Origin: Zygnema cylindricum
Lineage: Eukaryota; Streptophyta; Zygnematophyceae; Zygnematales; Zygnemataceae
Direction: 5' to 3'
NCBI GenBank assembly: GCA_037447655.1
Contig: JBBHKE010001671.1
Location: 1-64,000 of the forward strand
DNA: 64,000 nt
The notes beneath the pieces are model-generated. The model was not told the DNA's origin and ran no database searches. It saw only the letters and a program-made list of their open reading frames with translations. The position numbers and the translations under genes are program-made. This document shows positions 1 through 11,284 of this stretch, piece by piece (position 1 is the stretch's first letter; each line of letters begins with the position of its first letter).

Positions 1-431
1 CATTAACGATTGAAGATAACTACCCACAAAAAGAATAAACCTACGCTAGATAACTATGAGTTGAGGTCCCCAACAGTGAAGGTCGTGGATGCCGACCGCG
101 TCCCAGGTAGGAAGATTTAGAAGGCCCCACTTGTCATCTACCATCGTGCTTCATCAGTGGAGGGTCGTGGCTTCTGCTCAATAAAGTCCATTGATACACT
201 TTGATTTCACAAAAAAGCTACAATGCTTGATGGGGGACACTAAATTAACCAGATTTAGTGTGGGATCGCGAAGGAAGTCGTCGAAGGACTTGTCTAAAGT
301 TTTAAAATCTCAAACGCAGTTGGAAAAAATGATCCGTCGAGTATAGGTGACCGTAATCTCGCTCCTTTTGAGCATATGTGTATCAAGCCACCATGCCCTT
401 ATACAATGCCTCGTGAGAAGAACATGTCTCC
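1..431. other. No recognisable gene or element
   Basis: I see no convincing reading frame, terminal inverted repeat or tandem repeat in this stretch. It may be the interior of a decayed transposable element that runs off the window edge. Confidence 0.3.
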
Positions 432-973
432 CTATCGGATCCACGAGGACCACATCACCAACACATTAAAGGAAAACCAAGTCAACTTGAAGGCTTTGAA
501 GACCACTAAGATGGGGAAACGAGGGAGTATGTGAGAAACCTCTGGTTTGACGATGTACGTTGTTTCGACGCCAACTCCTTCAATTGCATCTCTCACCAAC
601 TCATGCGCAATATAATAGTCGGAAGTAATTTGTAATTCTTTCACTAAATAGTATGATATATTGATCACCCTTATTGATGCCCCTTTCACAAGTAAAAATT
701 TGGGAAGTTTTATAGTGAAAGAGGCAAGGTATGCTTGGCGTGCGGGATTTAGCAGCAGCACGTCCGATCAATTTGAAAAAGGTTTTATTTGTTCGCTTCC
801 CATAGTGGGGTCTTGTAATTCCCAATATGTTCCCCCGATGTGAAGCCTTCGTTACAAAAATTGCGATGGTAAAACCATTTGTGTACAAAAGGTGTAAAAG
901 TTAAAAAACGTTTAAAGACTACAAGAGTAGAAAAAAATGAGCTACAAAACGTATAAAAATGGAAACCAGGCAA
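432..973 (-). mobile_element. Possible decayed LINE-like 3' fragment
   Basis: The minus strand has a 109-codon open frame (761 to 432) that matches no family I know. Near 866-890 the + strand reads GCGATGGTAAAACCATTTG, then an A-rich stretch. Nearly the same motif occurs near 27959, just beyond a recognisable non-LTR retrotransposon remnant, and again near 61948. I infer that all three are 3' ends of one retroelement family on the minus strand. The shared motif is seen; the family assignment is inference. Confidence 0.25.
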
Positions 974-1177
974 AACATTTTAAGTCCCAAGAAGTGTCGT
1001 TCGGGGATATTGCAATTGTCTTGTTTTGAGCCAACATTTTGATACGGCGTCGAGTTTGCTTCTGGTAAACGCACGGACGCAAGGAATTAACTGTAGTACA
1101 ATAGAATATATCCAATATAAGGCTTCACATGTTTATTTTCGTTGCTGGATCGGTGAGTTTTTTGGTTTACTAAGTTA

Positions 1178-2153
1178 AAGTGCGTCCCCATGTGTTTGAA
1201 TCTTAACGAGCTTACTTTGTTTTTTAGCGCAGATCCAGCGTACCCAGATTTCGGATTTCCTTATATGTAACAAAATCATTGTTACTTAAGGATGGGATGG
1301 TTGTAAACGTTGACAATGCCCGTGACGGTTGTCAACGCATCAATATACGATGGCGCACCGGATTGTTCAAACTTGTTTGTGACATCAGATAATTTTATGA
1401 TATTTGTAGACGTTTCCCTTTTCAACCCTGTCCCTGGATGGTGCCTATGGTTGAAGAAGTGTCGTTTCCGTTGCCTTCCCTGTACTGTTGCCTTTTTGGC
1501 AATTTCCACACGCTTTGAAACTCTATTTCCACGCGTTTTTTCATACTTGTGTAAATAAATAAAGATAATAATAAAAAAAATATATATAGTAATCATAAGA
1601 ATAATAATTTGGTTTTAGAATAACTAATTTGCACATAAGACTAAGTATGACCTAAGAGAGCAGATATCAAGCTCAATTATAATGATTTCGTGAAATGGCA
1701 TCGTAAATTTCAGACCCCTTAAATGAAGTTTCCTGTACTGAAAGAAACATGACAAAACAAAACAAATTGTGTACTTTGATGGACATAAACGGACAAAACA
1801 TAACGAATAGTCGAATAGTGCACCTTTTGTTGTCGCTTGATTTCGTTTGAAATATTTAAAAAAAAAATACACTTGCGAATACGTGTTACCATTTGTTTTT
1901 TGAAAATGCTTTGTTTTAAAACACATTGTCCATGTGTTTTAAAGAAAAGTTTGAAGATGATGTTTTTTGGCGTGGCCGCGGGTCGAAGAACACAGGACGA
2001 CAACATGTAGTACATCCTAAATTTGACGATGACGCAAAATGTACTTCTCATTTTTTCTATTTTTTTTACGGTTGAAACTTACGCGGTACGGCTTTAAGTT
2101 TTACAGGAAAACGACAGAGAAAAACCCTTACTTTGGCACATGGAGACGCACCC
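1178..2153. mobile_element. PIF/Harbinger-like non-autonomous element, copy 1
   Basis: The ends are inverted repeats: AAGTGCGTCCCCATGTG on the left and CATGGAGACGCACCC on the right. The element is flanked by the trinucleotide TTA at 1175-1177 and 2154-2156. A 3-bp TTA duplication with G-rich termini is characteristic of PIF/Harbinger elements. The interior is homologous to the copies at 38221-38998 and 39347-40127, sharing the segment around TTAGCGCAGATCC. No transposase frame is visible, so it is non-autonomous or decayed. It is about 976 bp, roughly 200 bp longer than the other copies. Confidence 0.6.
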
Positions 2154-2209
2154 TTACAGACGATCGATTGCTCCTGTCATAAAAAGCAACGAAAAGGAGG
2201 TGTATTGTA

Positions 2210-2775
2210 CACCGCCAATCGCTATTAGCGTAGAAGTTTTATGAATAATTACCGTGGTTTACGCTAGTTAAGAATTTGAAAATTTTGAAAAAAAACATAC
2301 ATTCTAATTGTTTAATAATTTTTATTTGGGTCTTTGAAAAAATAATTGGCAGTCGCAAACATGCTTACACTAATATAGGTATTTGTACAAAATTTGACAA
2401 ATCGTACACAAATCGTACGTTCACACAGTCGAAACGTGGTTGCTGGACGAATATATGCGAACATGATATTTGACAACCCGATTTGATCCCCTTTTTGGAC
2501 CGCACATTCTCATGCGTCCGCGGCTACTAAACATAATTAATTGTACTTTTTCACTTAAAAGGTACGTTTTTGTACGGTCTGACTCTGACCGTACACCACA
2601 CTATTTAAAAGATGGCGTACTTCCGTTTGGTACGGTACTTCGAAAATAACCCTAAATGGCGTACAGAAAAAAAAAAGAATCAGCTACGGAAGTACGAGTG
2701 TAATGAGCTATTGGAGAATAAAAAAAAAAAAAGCGGGACAGAATTAGCGTACACCACTAATAGCGATTGGCGGTG
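2210..2775. mobile_element. TA-flanked MITE of the CACCGCCAATCG family
   Basis: The left end reads TA-CACCGCCAATCGCTATTAGCG and the right end is its inverted complement ending CGATTGGCGGTG-TA. The element is about 566 bp, non-coding and AT-rich. The same ends recur at 40404-40945, 49850-50386, 50399-50947 and 63416. Flanking TA dinucleotides suggest a Tc1/mariner-type (Stowaway-like) target duplication, but TA could also be part of the terminus. Confidence 0.6.
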
Positions 2776-2777
2776 TA

Positions 2778-3861
2778 GTTGAAAAGATAACGTCCTTTCA
2801 CATATACCTAGCACTAGAGAACTCAAATGTCCTGATCTATGCCTTCAGACTTAGTGATTTGATTCAGAAAGTGTCCCAGTGGTGCTAATAATTTACCCAT
2901 TATTACATCTTCAGTCAGTCAAAATTCACAGGGCATTTGGTGGACATTTCATTAGAGGATCGCTCTCGATTTCAGAGTCATTTCGCTGATTCAATTTCAG
3001 GAAGATGTGGAGCTGAATATGTTGTAAGTAGTCTGTGCATGTAGCATACAGTTTGAACTATTTAGCATAGCGTTTTAGTCACAAAATATACAAAGCCTTC
3101 TTTTCTCATTTTAGAATTATGCTTCAACGCCGTCAATTACCTGGGTGAGAAGTTTGACAAAATGATCATGCTACTTTCCATTTCACCCCACTGGAGAAAT
3201 CGTAAGCAGGATATTCAATCACAACATCATTACAACCACACCATTGTTTAGCAGATTAGTGATTATTTCCATGGTTTCTTACCATAATTTAAACATATAT
3301 ACAAAGAGAATCTTCCAGGCCAATTACCATTTCCTTGTTGCATCCAAAAAAGGCAAATATACTGTCCATCTCTCACAACATTCAAAAATATATAGTTTCC
3401 ACAACACTACCGAAGGTCCAAGCATAACGTCCGCAAGAGAAAGGAAAAAACACTTTACTCTCAAAAGGTAAATACAAATCTTTAAAAAACTTTAACACAA
3501 ATCATAAAAAAACTTTTATTCTCTCATCTCCTCCAATCGTTGTTAATCAACAAACTCCAAGCTAGAAAAACTGCCAACTAGTTACAATGCCTCATTTCAA
3601 AAACTACCCAAAGCTGTTTTAGCCAAAAAAATCCCACCAAATCCCAGTTTGTCCTTTCATAATGAGTTTAGAACCCATTTAAAACACAGGCAGCTAATTC
3701 TCCTCCCAAATAAAATCATATCAAACAAGAATTTATGTACAGGTTCTCAACTAGAACATCCTTATTCATTCTCGACAGAAAACAAAAAACAAGATCCTTC
3801 CTCAATTTTACATAACTCTAGTAGCACAATTCTCAGGAAAAAAAAAAAAAAAAAACAACTT
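2778..3861. other. Intergenic stretch downstream of the DUF7804-type gene
   Basis: No gene or clear repeat is visible. The part next to 3862 is A-rich on the + strand (T-rich in the direction of transcription) and should hold the 3' untranslated region of the minus-strand gene. Confidence 0.35.
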
Positions 3862-5624
3862 TTACACCAACCAAGAAGACTCCAATTGTTTGTGAAGAGC
3901 CGCTCCGAAACATTTCGCTCGCGTTAACGAGAAACTCGTCCAACTACCAGAAAAAGACGAAACTTGAGTCGTTTTCAAAATGTAACAAGCATGCCGTTTA
4001 CTCCTTTTTTCTTGAATCACCAAACCCCAAAGGTTGCTAGTAGGTATTCTCGAATTTTCTCTAAAGTCGACATCTTCCAAAAACGATCCATTAAATTCTT
4101 TCCCATAACACTTATCCACATGACTAACTTCCAAACGATGTACAAGAACAACGGCGTCGGGGGAGTTTTCTAAAACTGTGTCCTTAATCGAAGTCCACGA
4201 ATCAGGATTTTCAAGAGCCTCGGAAGGAACAGATTTCCAAAGAGACTCTTGTCCCGACCGATTTTTATCAAAAACTAAATAAAGGAAAGGAGCGTTTTTG
4301 AGGCGCCTGACAATCTGCAAAATAAGAAAAGTCAAGCAGACAAAGTCAGACAGTGAGAAGAGAGGGGGAGATGGAGAGAGTGAGAGAAAGAGAAGGGGAA
4401 GTGAGAGAGGGGGGAGAAGTGGGAGAGAGAGAGAGTGGAAGTGAGAGAGAGGGGGGAAAAGGGAGAGGGAGGAACGAGAGAGGGGAAAAGAGGCGGATAG
4501 ACTCTCAAAAAAATAGAAGTACAGGCCTACACATGTCTTCAGGCCTGCAACTCTGACTATAATTGAAGACATCCGAAGACTCTCAAGTTGACATAAATAC
4601 TGAACCTAACCTAGAAATAAAATACTGTTAGAAGATTCGAGAAACCAATTAGCTTCCTTTCTTAGGTCAAACTGGTTCTAACTCTTCCAATGAGAATGCA
4701 GTGTTGTTGATATCACCTAGGGGGGAAGAGAAGGGGGGGAAAAAGAGAGAGAGAGAAGGGGAAAGTGAAAGTGGGAGAGAGGGGGGAAGAGAGACCTTCA
4801 TATGTTGATCAAAATGTTTATTAAGTGTTTGATTTGCCTGATTAATAGGGCTATCAGTTATTAGAATAAGCCTTCCCGAGTGCTCAAAGGTATCTTACCT
4901 CAAATACTGTGCCTTGAAGCCACGTGTCAAAAGGAACTCCAGCGACACTACGCTCTTGAGCTGGACGAGTCTTTAAATTATTTTTTTCTAAAGCTCTCTC
5001 AGAAACAAGCTCTTCAGCTGTTGAAACTGTAACGGAAGCCGTTGCTTGCAACTGATACTGTTTAAAGGTTCGTTCTAATCCTGCAAAAACATGTGGTAAT
5101 ATAAGATAAATTAATATTGACACCAAGCTCACCTCTACATAGTAGAATAACATTCAGGTGTAACGCATCCTCCCCTCTCTCCTCCCTTGGCCTCTATCCC
5201 CCTCCACTTCCCTCCCCTCCCCCCCCCCCCCCCGAGGAACCTTAGGCGAAAAGTATCACTCACTTGAAGGGTAAGCTTTAATAACTTTATTTGTTACAAC
5301 ATTGTCCCTAAAAGACAGCTCGCACGTGCGATCAGATCTGCAAGACAAAATTCATACACAAACCATAAGTGGTCTGTTTTACACTCAACCCCACCGAAGA
5401 AAAAAAAAATCTCATATTTTTCACACAAAACAGAGACTCACACCTATTTATCAAGCAAATAAACTGTCGTTTCTATACTATTTGTATGCAAACATTTTCC
5501 TGAGAGATGAGCATCAAATTTTGACAACTTTATGAACGTTTTATTGAAACAAACAGAGATAAGCGACGATTTACCTGCTATAAAGAGACGAGTTTAAGGT
5601 TAAAGAAGCTTTAATCGCCTCCAT
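3862..5624 (-). CDS. DUF7804-type protein, probably plastid targeted
   Basis: A four-exon minus-strand model joins 5624-5575, 5337-5264, 5080-4899 and 4314-3862 and encodes 252 aa. Every junction is GT-AG and phases agree (2, 1, 0), so ATG at 5624 to stop at 3862 is continuous. The first two exons (50 and 74 nt) are tiny. The N-terminus (MEAIKASLTLNSSLYSR) is Ser/Leu-rich, lacks acidic residues after Glu2 and resembles a chloroplast transit peptide. The conserved part starts at PFDTWLQGTVFE and continues through NLWGLVIQEK, CYILKTTQV and the terminus LESSWLV. From memory this order (WGxVxQ, CYxLKT, SWL at the end) matches plant DUF7804 proteins such as Arabidopsis At1g27385. Their biochemical function is unknown to me. 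A degenerate tandem repeat lies directly upstream. Confidence 0.75.
4335..4500. repeat. GA-rich low-complexity tract in an intron
   Basis: A GAGAG/GGGGA purine tract lies in the last intron of the DUF7804-type gene. On the transcribed strand it is CT-rich, so it supplies a long pyrimidine tract before the acceptor at 4315. A second, shorter tract of the same kind is at 4720-4793. Confidence 0.8.
5219..5233. repeat. Poly-C homopolymer in an intron
   Basis: A run of about 15 C residues lies between exons 2 and 3 of the DUF7804-type gene, following a CT-rich stretch from about 5170. Confidence 0.8.
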
Positions 5625-5644
5625 AGTTCTCAAGACAATTTGGT

Positions 5645-6005
5645 ATAAGAATGGAGCCCTAAAATTTGCTTAATACGAAGCTCTTGCTTTTGCTTGATAT
5701 GAAGCCCTCAAGTATCCTTAATAAGAATTCCTGAAATACGCTTAATATAAAGCCCTAAAATTTGGTTAACATAAAGCCCTAAAATCCAAGAGAAATGGAG
5801 CCCTAAAATTTGCTTAACACGAAGCCCTTGATTTGGCTTAAAATGAAGCACTCAAATATGCTTAACAGAAATGCCTTAAAGTTGCTTAATATGAAGCCCT
5901 AAAGTTTGGTTAACATACAGCCCTAAAAGTGCAAGAGAAATGGAGCCCTAATATCGGCAGAGAATGAAGTCCTGAATAGTGATCAGAATGAAACCCTAAG
6001 TTATG
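5645..6005. repeat. Degenerate tandem repeat with CCCTAAA cores
   Basis: About 15 diverged units of 22-26 bp follow the pattern GAAGCCCTAAAATTTGCTTA. The array ends only about 20 bp upstream of the ATG of the DUF7804-type gene, so it occupies its promoter and 5' leader. Each good unit has a CCCTAAA heptamer, the plant telomere-type unit, also known from telo-box promoter elements (AAACCCTAA). Whether it regulates the gene is inference. Confidence 0.7.
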
Positions 6006-7189
6006 CGAACCATCATGCCATGTGGAGTAGGCGATGAATCCATACGGCATGTGGAGGAATCGATGGGCCCATACGGCGTTTTATGGTTCGGGTGCACATC
6101 CCATGGGCCGAACACATGCCGGCACGTGGTCGACACGGACAATCATGTTTCGTCACCGTGAGCCGCCGCGACGGTGACGCCGTGGCGGCGAGCAGGCCAC
6201 GGCGATGTCACGCGTTGACGTGGACAATTCTACGACAAGGAAATTTCGTACATGAAAATGATGTTACCAAGGATGTATATTCGCTCGTATCCATCCTATA
6301 TTACGTGAAGTAATCTTTTGTCGTGGTTTATCGACTCTATTTTTAGAAATTGGTTGCTGCGTTCCACGTTAATCTTATAGGGACCACCAAATTGTTGTGT
6401 ATAAAATAGTGTGGAAATGTATGGCATTTTTTGTGACAATAGACTACAAGATTTGCGGATTTGGTTTGCCGGTAGATCGCCCGCCGTTAAGAGTATCCAG
6501 ACTGTCAGCACACCACGCATTTGACAAAAAACTGAAAAAGGCCCAATTTTGAATTTTGACAACCGTGTTCGGCTCATGTCACTTGCACCTACTATGCTGG
6601 CGTGGACGGTTGACGTACGGTATGACGACTGCAACAAGCGTCTGTCTCCATGCTCGGCTGACGGCAGTCGGCACAGCTTTATGCCAACGCGCATAACGCT
6701 TGTGTCGTTAGAGCGACGAGCAAATGATTTTGTTGACGTCAAGATCTGATAGCCAATCGAATCATTTTCACGGATACTCATTAAACCTTTCGGGGGTTTA
6801 AATTTTCTGATTTTTTCCTTAGAAAAACGTTTCTCATTGGCTCAAACAGTACTGTACTGTCACGCTTGGTTCTTGCTATTTTACACGTGTAGGTCAAACA
6901 TTTGAAGTCATAGTTGCTTGTGAGAGTCGCATTCGAAAGCACTACACACGCAGTGCCACGCCCTTCCTAATGGCCAGCTTGACTTCTCCAATCAGGCCCT
7001 TGTTCAGAGATCTTTGTCGGCGAATTACCAATCATAACAAATAGCTTCCACGTGTGCAACGCTCTACGCACGTGTTGCGTCGGTGTCTCTGTAATCAACC
7101 ACGTCGAAGGTAAAGATTTGGAAAATCTCAAATTTGTAGCAGGAGCTGCAATATGATAGGCTACGTACAATAAACGTAGCCTGTTCACC
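6006..7189. other. Intergenic, no gene supported
   Basis: The stretch contains a CpG-richer patch around 6080-6230. A 161-codon open frame on the minus strand (6781 to 6296) has no family resemblance or splice context. I see no terminal inverted repeats. Confidence 0.3.
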
Positions 7190-7292
7190 CTCTCTCTCCC
7201 TCTATCTCTCTCTTCCAGTCAAATTTGAAATTTCCCCCCCCTCCGCACCCTCTTTCCCTCCCTCCCCCCTCCCTCCCTCCCTCCCTCCCCTC
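7190..7292. repeat. CT/CCCT low-complexity tract
   Basis: A pyrimidine-rich simple repeat made of CTCTCTC and CCTCCCTCC units. Confidence 0.75.
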
Positions 7293-7607
7293 AAATTTTA
7301 AAACATCGGCTACATCGCCACTCCCAAAACGATATATCGGCATATCGCTGTATCGTATCACCAACATTTATCAGTTCAGTACCAATTTTGTATTAACACA
7401 CGCTACATCAGTATCGGCACATTGGGTGCATCAGGAAAAAAATGGGTAGTCGCATTACATCACTTTAAAACATACATCGCACATTGCGTGTCATACATAT
7501 GTAGTGATGCATGCATAACACCTAAACTCGCTACGTGGTACTCTAGTGACGATTCAAATTCGTAACGTTTTATGCTGCTTGGTCTATTGTGATCTGGAGT
7601 AACTACA

Positions 7608-7735
7608 TTTTTTTTTGGATTTTCTGAAAGTTTTTTTTTTTTTTTTTCTGAAAGTTTTATTTTTGGATTTTCTGAAAGTTTTGTTTTTTGGATTTTCTGA
7701 AAGTTTTTTTTTGGATCTTCTGAAAGTTTCCTGCC
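7608..7735. repeat. Tandem repeat of TTTTGGATTTTCTGAAAG
   Basis: Four to five copies of a T-rich unit of 25-30 bp containing GGATTTTCTGAAAG lie head to tail. Poly-T length varies between copies. A 69-codon open frame across it is only translated repeat. Confidence 0.75.
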
Positions 7736-7767
7736 TGTGGATTACTACAGTAGTACTTGGTTTCGAT

Positions 7768-8532
7768 CATAGTTCAAAAGTAGGCGTTTTTATTGTAGGC
7801 CTTTGGTCGGCGCCTTTATCGTAAGTTGTGTTATGGGCTTTTCATGTGATCTTCTTAGATCGATACTTTGATCAGCGACCGTCCGATCGTCCGAATCAGA
7901 CGGTGTAAATAAAATTGTTTGGTCCGAATGTTTTAATTGGTTCAAATAGGTCCGAATACAATATGGTTCTTCAGGTCATATCATAGTTGTTCAAATCGCG
8001 CGATTTTTTCCTTTTTTCCGATTAAAACGTATAATTCGTGAATTTTGAATAAATCGGAAAAAAACGCGGTGTACTTTCTGTCCGGTAAACTGAACGGAGA
8101 ATTTACGGTAACTGTACGGTATTTACAGTAACTGTACGGTTTTGTACCCAACAAGTATGGAATTTGACTAAAAGATACGTTGCACTTCGTAGTACTTTCT
8201 GTCCGGAAAACTGAACAAAAATTTAACGGGAAACGTACGGAATTGTACCAACATTGTACGGACTATGACGAAAAAAGACGGGAACTGTACGGAAAATGTA
8301 CAAACTGCGGGATATGTAAAATTTATTTTTGTTTACAAGTACGGAATAGTACGGACGAAAATTCATTAACGATTTTTACGTTTTTTCAAAAGGTTCAATG
8401 CGTTTGTTACGTATAATTCGCTGCGATTAAATCGTTCGCACTAAACGCCGTGAACAACTATGGGTCATATTGTATGTTTTGCATAAAATACGCATATAGT
8501 ATGGGCCTACTTTCACCTACTTTTGAACTATG
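7768..8532. mobile_element. TIR element, family C, copy 1, interrupted by family D
   Basis: The ends are CATAGTTCAAAAGTAGG and its complement CCTACTTTTGAACTATG. It is flanked by perfect 8-bp duplications GTTTCGAT (7760-7767 and 8533-8540), as for hAT-type transposition. Its interior is split by family D copy 1 at 7982-8462. Intact length without the insert is about 280 bp, as in the copy at 51873-52148. Confidence 0.75.
7982..8462. mobile_element. TIR element, family D, copy 1, nested in family C
   Basis: Ends are CATAGTTGTTCAAATCGCG and CGCCGTGAACAACTATG. Perfect 8-bp duplications GGTCATAT flank it (7974-7981 and 8463-8470). Removing it restores a normal family C element, so insertion order is unambiguous. 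The interior is rich in GTACGG motifs and non-coding; the duplication length suggests a hAT-type mobiliser. Confidence 0.75.
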
Positions 8533-8540
8533 GTTTCGAT

Positions 8541-9527
8541 CATAGTTGTTCAAATCGCGCGATTTTTTCCTTTTTTCCGATTAAAACGTATAATTCGTGA
8601 CTTTTGAAAAAATCGTAAAAAAACGTGTACTGTAAACTGAAACTGTAAATTTACGGAAACATGTAAACAAACTACTGTAACTGTACATTTTTTTACGGAT
8701 ATGTACGGAATAAAACGGGAACTATGCGTCGTACTTATTAGTACTTTCTGTTCAGTGAACTGAACAGGAATACCACAGAAGTTGTACGTTATATAATCGA
8801 AAATGTACGGACATTTTCGAAAAGAGACGTTGTACGTCACAATAATTTCGCGCGTTCAGTTTGAAATTTGTACGGGCGTCTTCTTCATTTTTTTTTTAAA
8901 GAAGACGCCATGGAACATTGAAAACGAAACTGCAAGGAAGCCGCTTCCCCATATCCTACCCTCCTCCCTCCCAAGCTTTTTACTATCCTCGCCTCCAGAC
9001 CTCGACAAAAGCAATCATGCCCAGAAATCGTGCAAATTTATATGTCGTGCAAATTGTTGAATGTGAAAAATGTCATTTGTTCTTGGTCTGTATTTTTTTT
9101 TTTGGAGTAATGCGCTGTCTGCGAGATAGAGAAAGAAGGCAGTCAGAAGGCGGCCGTGTTTGTCTGTCAGATAGGCTCGGACAGACGAAATTTCATAAAA
9201 TTTTAACTTAGTGGCATTCGAACCCGGGTACGTCAAGTGCGTAGCGTACAATATGGTGATCGACTGGACTACATGTTGGTGAAAATATTCCGATGCCAGC
9301 GAAGAGTGTGATAAAAATATAAAGAGTTTATTGTTTTACCGCTCATTTACCATGAAAAACTTGCAAACTGCGTCATATGTAATAGTCTTTTGTTTTTTTA
9401 TGTACGGAATAGTACGGAAGGAAATTCATTAACGATTTTTTGCGATTTGATCAAAAGGTTCAATGCGTTTGTTACGTATAATTCGTCACGTACGGTACGT
9501 TCGCACTAATCGCCGTGAACAACTATG
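8541..9527. mobile_element. TIR element, family D, copy 2, with internal SINE
   Basis: It starts with the same end as copy 1 (CATAGTTGTTCAAATCGCG) and ends GCCGTGAACAACTATG. It is flanked by GTTTCGAT at 8533-8540 and 9528-9535. It is longer than copy 1 because of a middle section (about 8830-9350) containing a tRNA-like SINE. The left target duplication is shared with the neighbouring family C element. Confidence 0.7.
9091..9290 (-). mobile_element. tRNA-derived SINE candidate
   Basis: Read on the minus strand from about 9285, there is a box A-like segment (TAGTCCAGTCGATCACCA). About 35 bases later comes a box B-like segment (CCCGGGTTCGAATGCC) near 9215-9230, the spacing of an internal RNA polymerase III promoter. 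A non-tRNA body follows, then an A-run near 9096-9106. This layout is typical of plant SINEs. I did not find clear target duplications and the anticodon arm is not well formed, so it is not called a tRNA gene. Confidence 0.5.
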
Positions 9528-9552
9528 GTTTCGATCTATGCGGCAACCGCTA

Positions 9553-10738
9553 CACCTTGAATCGTTATTAGCGTTAAGAAATTATTAGTGTTAAAATTGT
9601 ATTAGCGTTATTAACGGCTCAGGGTCAAGTTCCATCAGTCGTTTCTGTAATCGTACGGCCAACTCTACGGGCCGGGTTAATTGAGTCGATGTCCCCTCAC
9701 GAAGAGTATGTAATCCACGTGTTATACATTGAGTGGCACCACGTAGGTTTTGACCGGATATTTAAAATCTTTTAAAAATCTTCACACCGACAAATTTCAC
9801 TTCAAATCTTCAATTGCGTAGCATATACCTGCGTACCAAATCATGATACGACAAAACTTTTGTACTTTCTGCAAACGCCAGTCTTTTACGCCAGCTCATT
9901 GTTTAGGGTTCGTGTTTTCGTACATGACGAAAATCCTTTGCCGAAAATAGTGTGACGAAAGAAATTGCGCGACGAAGGACCGTTTCAAGATTATTTTTTT
10001 AATTTTCAGTTGCATTTTTAAAAGTACATACCATGTGCAAATTTCGTCATTTTTCGTTGGTTTTCCATCGTGACATGTAGCTTATTTGTACAGCGTGTCA
10101 CGATTAATTTTTTTCTATATCTGCCAACCCACCTCTTACAGGTACGTTGGTAGCTACAGAGAAAAATGAAGCGAACGCCTCGCCGATGAACATCTGACGG
10201 TCAGTATTACCTCAAAGACCTTTGGAGAGTATTGGCAAGATTCTTTGTAATGTTGTTTCGCGTATAAAAACAAAATAAGTGGTTCGAATTGGTACGGATA
10301 GTCGCGAATTTCTGTAAACTTCCCCACTTTTCGACTGATGGAACTTGACCCTAATTTGGATTTTTCAAAATTTCGAAAAAAAAAATTACTTTAATTGATA
10401 TATAACGCAGATTTGGGTACAACGGATCTGCCATCAGGATCTTCACAGTAAAATAGGTGAGAGTACAAATCTGACAAATCGTACACCGTTGCGTTCTTTT
10501 ACTCTAATTTATTCATAACTCTAATTTGGGTTTTCTCCCGTATAATTAATACGCGATCAATTTCTCTACTCTGAAATAGGTACGATCTCATTCTGCCTTT
10601 TATTCTGAGCGCAGATTTACGTGTGATCGCGATTATTTTAATCCATATCTCGTACTTTTCAAATAAAGTACCATTTTGTACGGACTGACACGTCCGTGCA
10701 CCATACTATTCAATAAAATCATAAATTATAATTATTAA
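9553..10738. mobile_element. Degenerate TA-type MITE split by another TIR element
   Basis: The left end (CTACACCTTGAATCGTTATTAGCG near 9551) matches the CACCG MITE family. The sequence after 10353 resembles the family interior (GTACGGACTGACACGTCCGTGCACC near 10678). The element at 9621-10352 separates the two parts. The right terminus is not cleanly recognisable. Confidence 0.4.
9621..10352. mobile_element. TIR element with 21-bp perfect ends
   Basis: AGGGTCAAGTTCCATCAGTC at the left is repeated exactly in inverse orientation at 10332-10352. The element is about 732 bp and has no coding frame of note. I could not identify a clear target duplication, so the superfamily is undetermined. A related end with the same CCATCAG...CGAAAAAGTGGGG pattern is present near 37076. 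Confidence 0.6.
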
Positions 10739-10743
10739 CGCTA

Positions 10744-11284
10744 CACCGCGAATCGTTATTAGTGTCAAAGTTTAAATAGTGTTTAAAATTTTTTACCGTA
10801 CTTGATGCTAATTAAGAATTTGATTTTTTTCAAAAAAAAGGTGTATTCTAATTTCGGCGTTAATGCTAATTTGGGAACAGCAAAAATGGAATATTCGCCA
10901 TACGATTATAGACATTAATATATGTATTCGTACAAAATATTAGAAATCGTACGCCGTCGCGAATTAAAAATATCCGTACATGCCATACTAATGTACGTGT
11001 CAGACTAATCCCGTTTTTTTGAGCGCACGGCTCTTATGCGTGCGCGTCTCATTTAATTCATTTTTTGTAAATTTTCACTTGAAAAGGTACATTTATGTAC
11101 GGTCTGACATCGACCGTACACCAGACTATTTAGATTTTATTGTACTTTCGGGCTTAACGCTATTCTGTACGGTACCTTAATTAACGTCAAGGAAAAATTA
11201 AAATCATGTATCCTATTTGAAAAAAAAAATCAAAATTTTAAGAACCCAAATTAGAGTTATTGACACCAATAACGATTCGCTGTG
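10744..11284. mobile_element. TA-flanked MITE, left member of an inverted pair
   Basis: Terminal repeats are TA-CACCGCGAATCGTTATTAGTG and the complement ending CGATTCGCTGTG-TA. It lies in opposite orientation to the copy at 11483-12005; the outer halves of the pair are complementary over several hundred bases. Confidence 0.6.

Noticed and set aside
3862-4572. A 236-codon frame starting with a Leu/Ser/Pro-rich stretch
   Set aside because: The first part translates the CT-rich intron. A clear acceptor at 4315 shows that only the last 150 codons are exon.
5645-6005. An interstitial telomere
   Set aside because: The CCCTAAA heptamers are embedded in longer 22-26 bp units and not arranged head to tail as telomere repeats.
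6296-6781. 161-codon minus-strand frame
   Set aside because: No domain, no splice context, and overlapping frames of similar length on the other strand.
7608-7735. A CRISPR-like array
   Set aside because: Units are directly adjacent with no spacers, the sequence is simple T-rich repeat, and the genome is eukaryotic.
9212-9285. A tRNA gene on the minus strand
   Set aside because: Box A- and box B-like motifs are present, but acceptor and anticodon stems do not pair well and an A-tailed body follows, so a SINE fits better.
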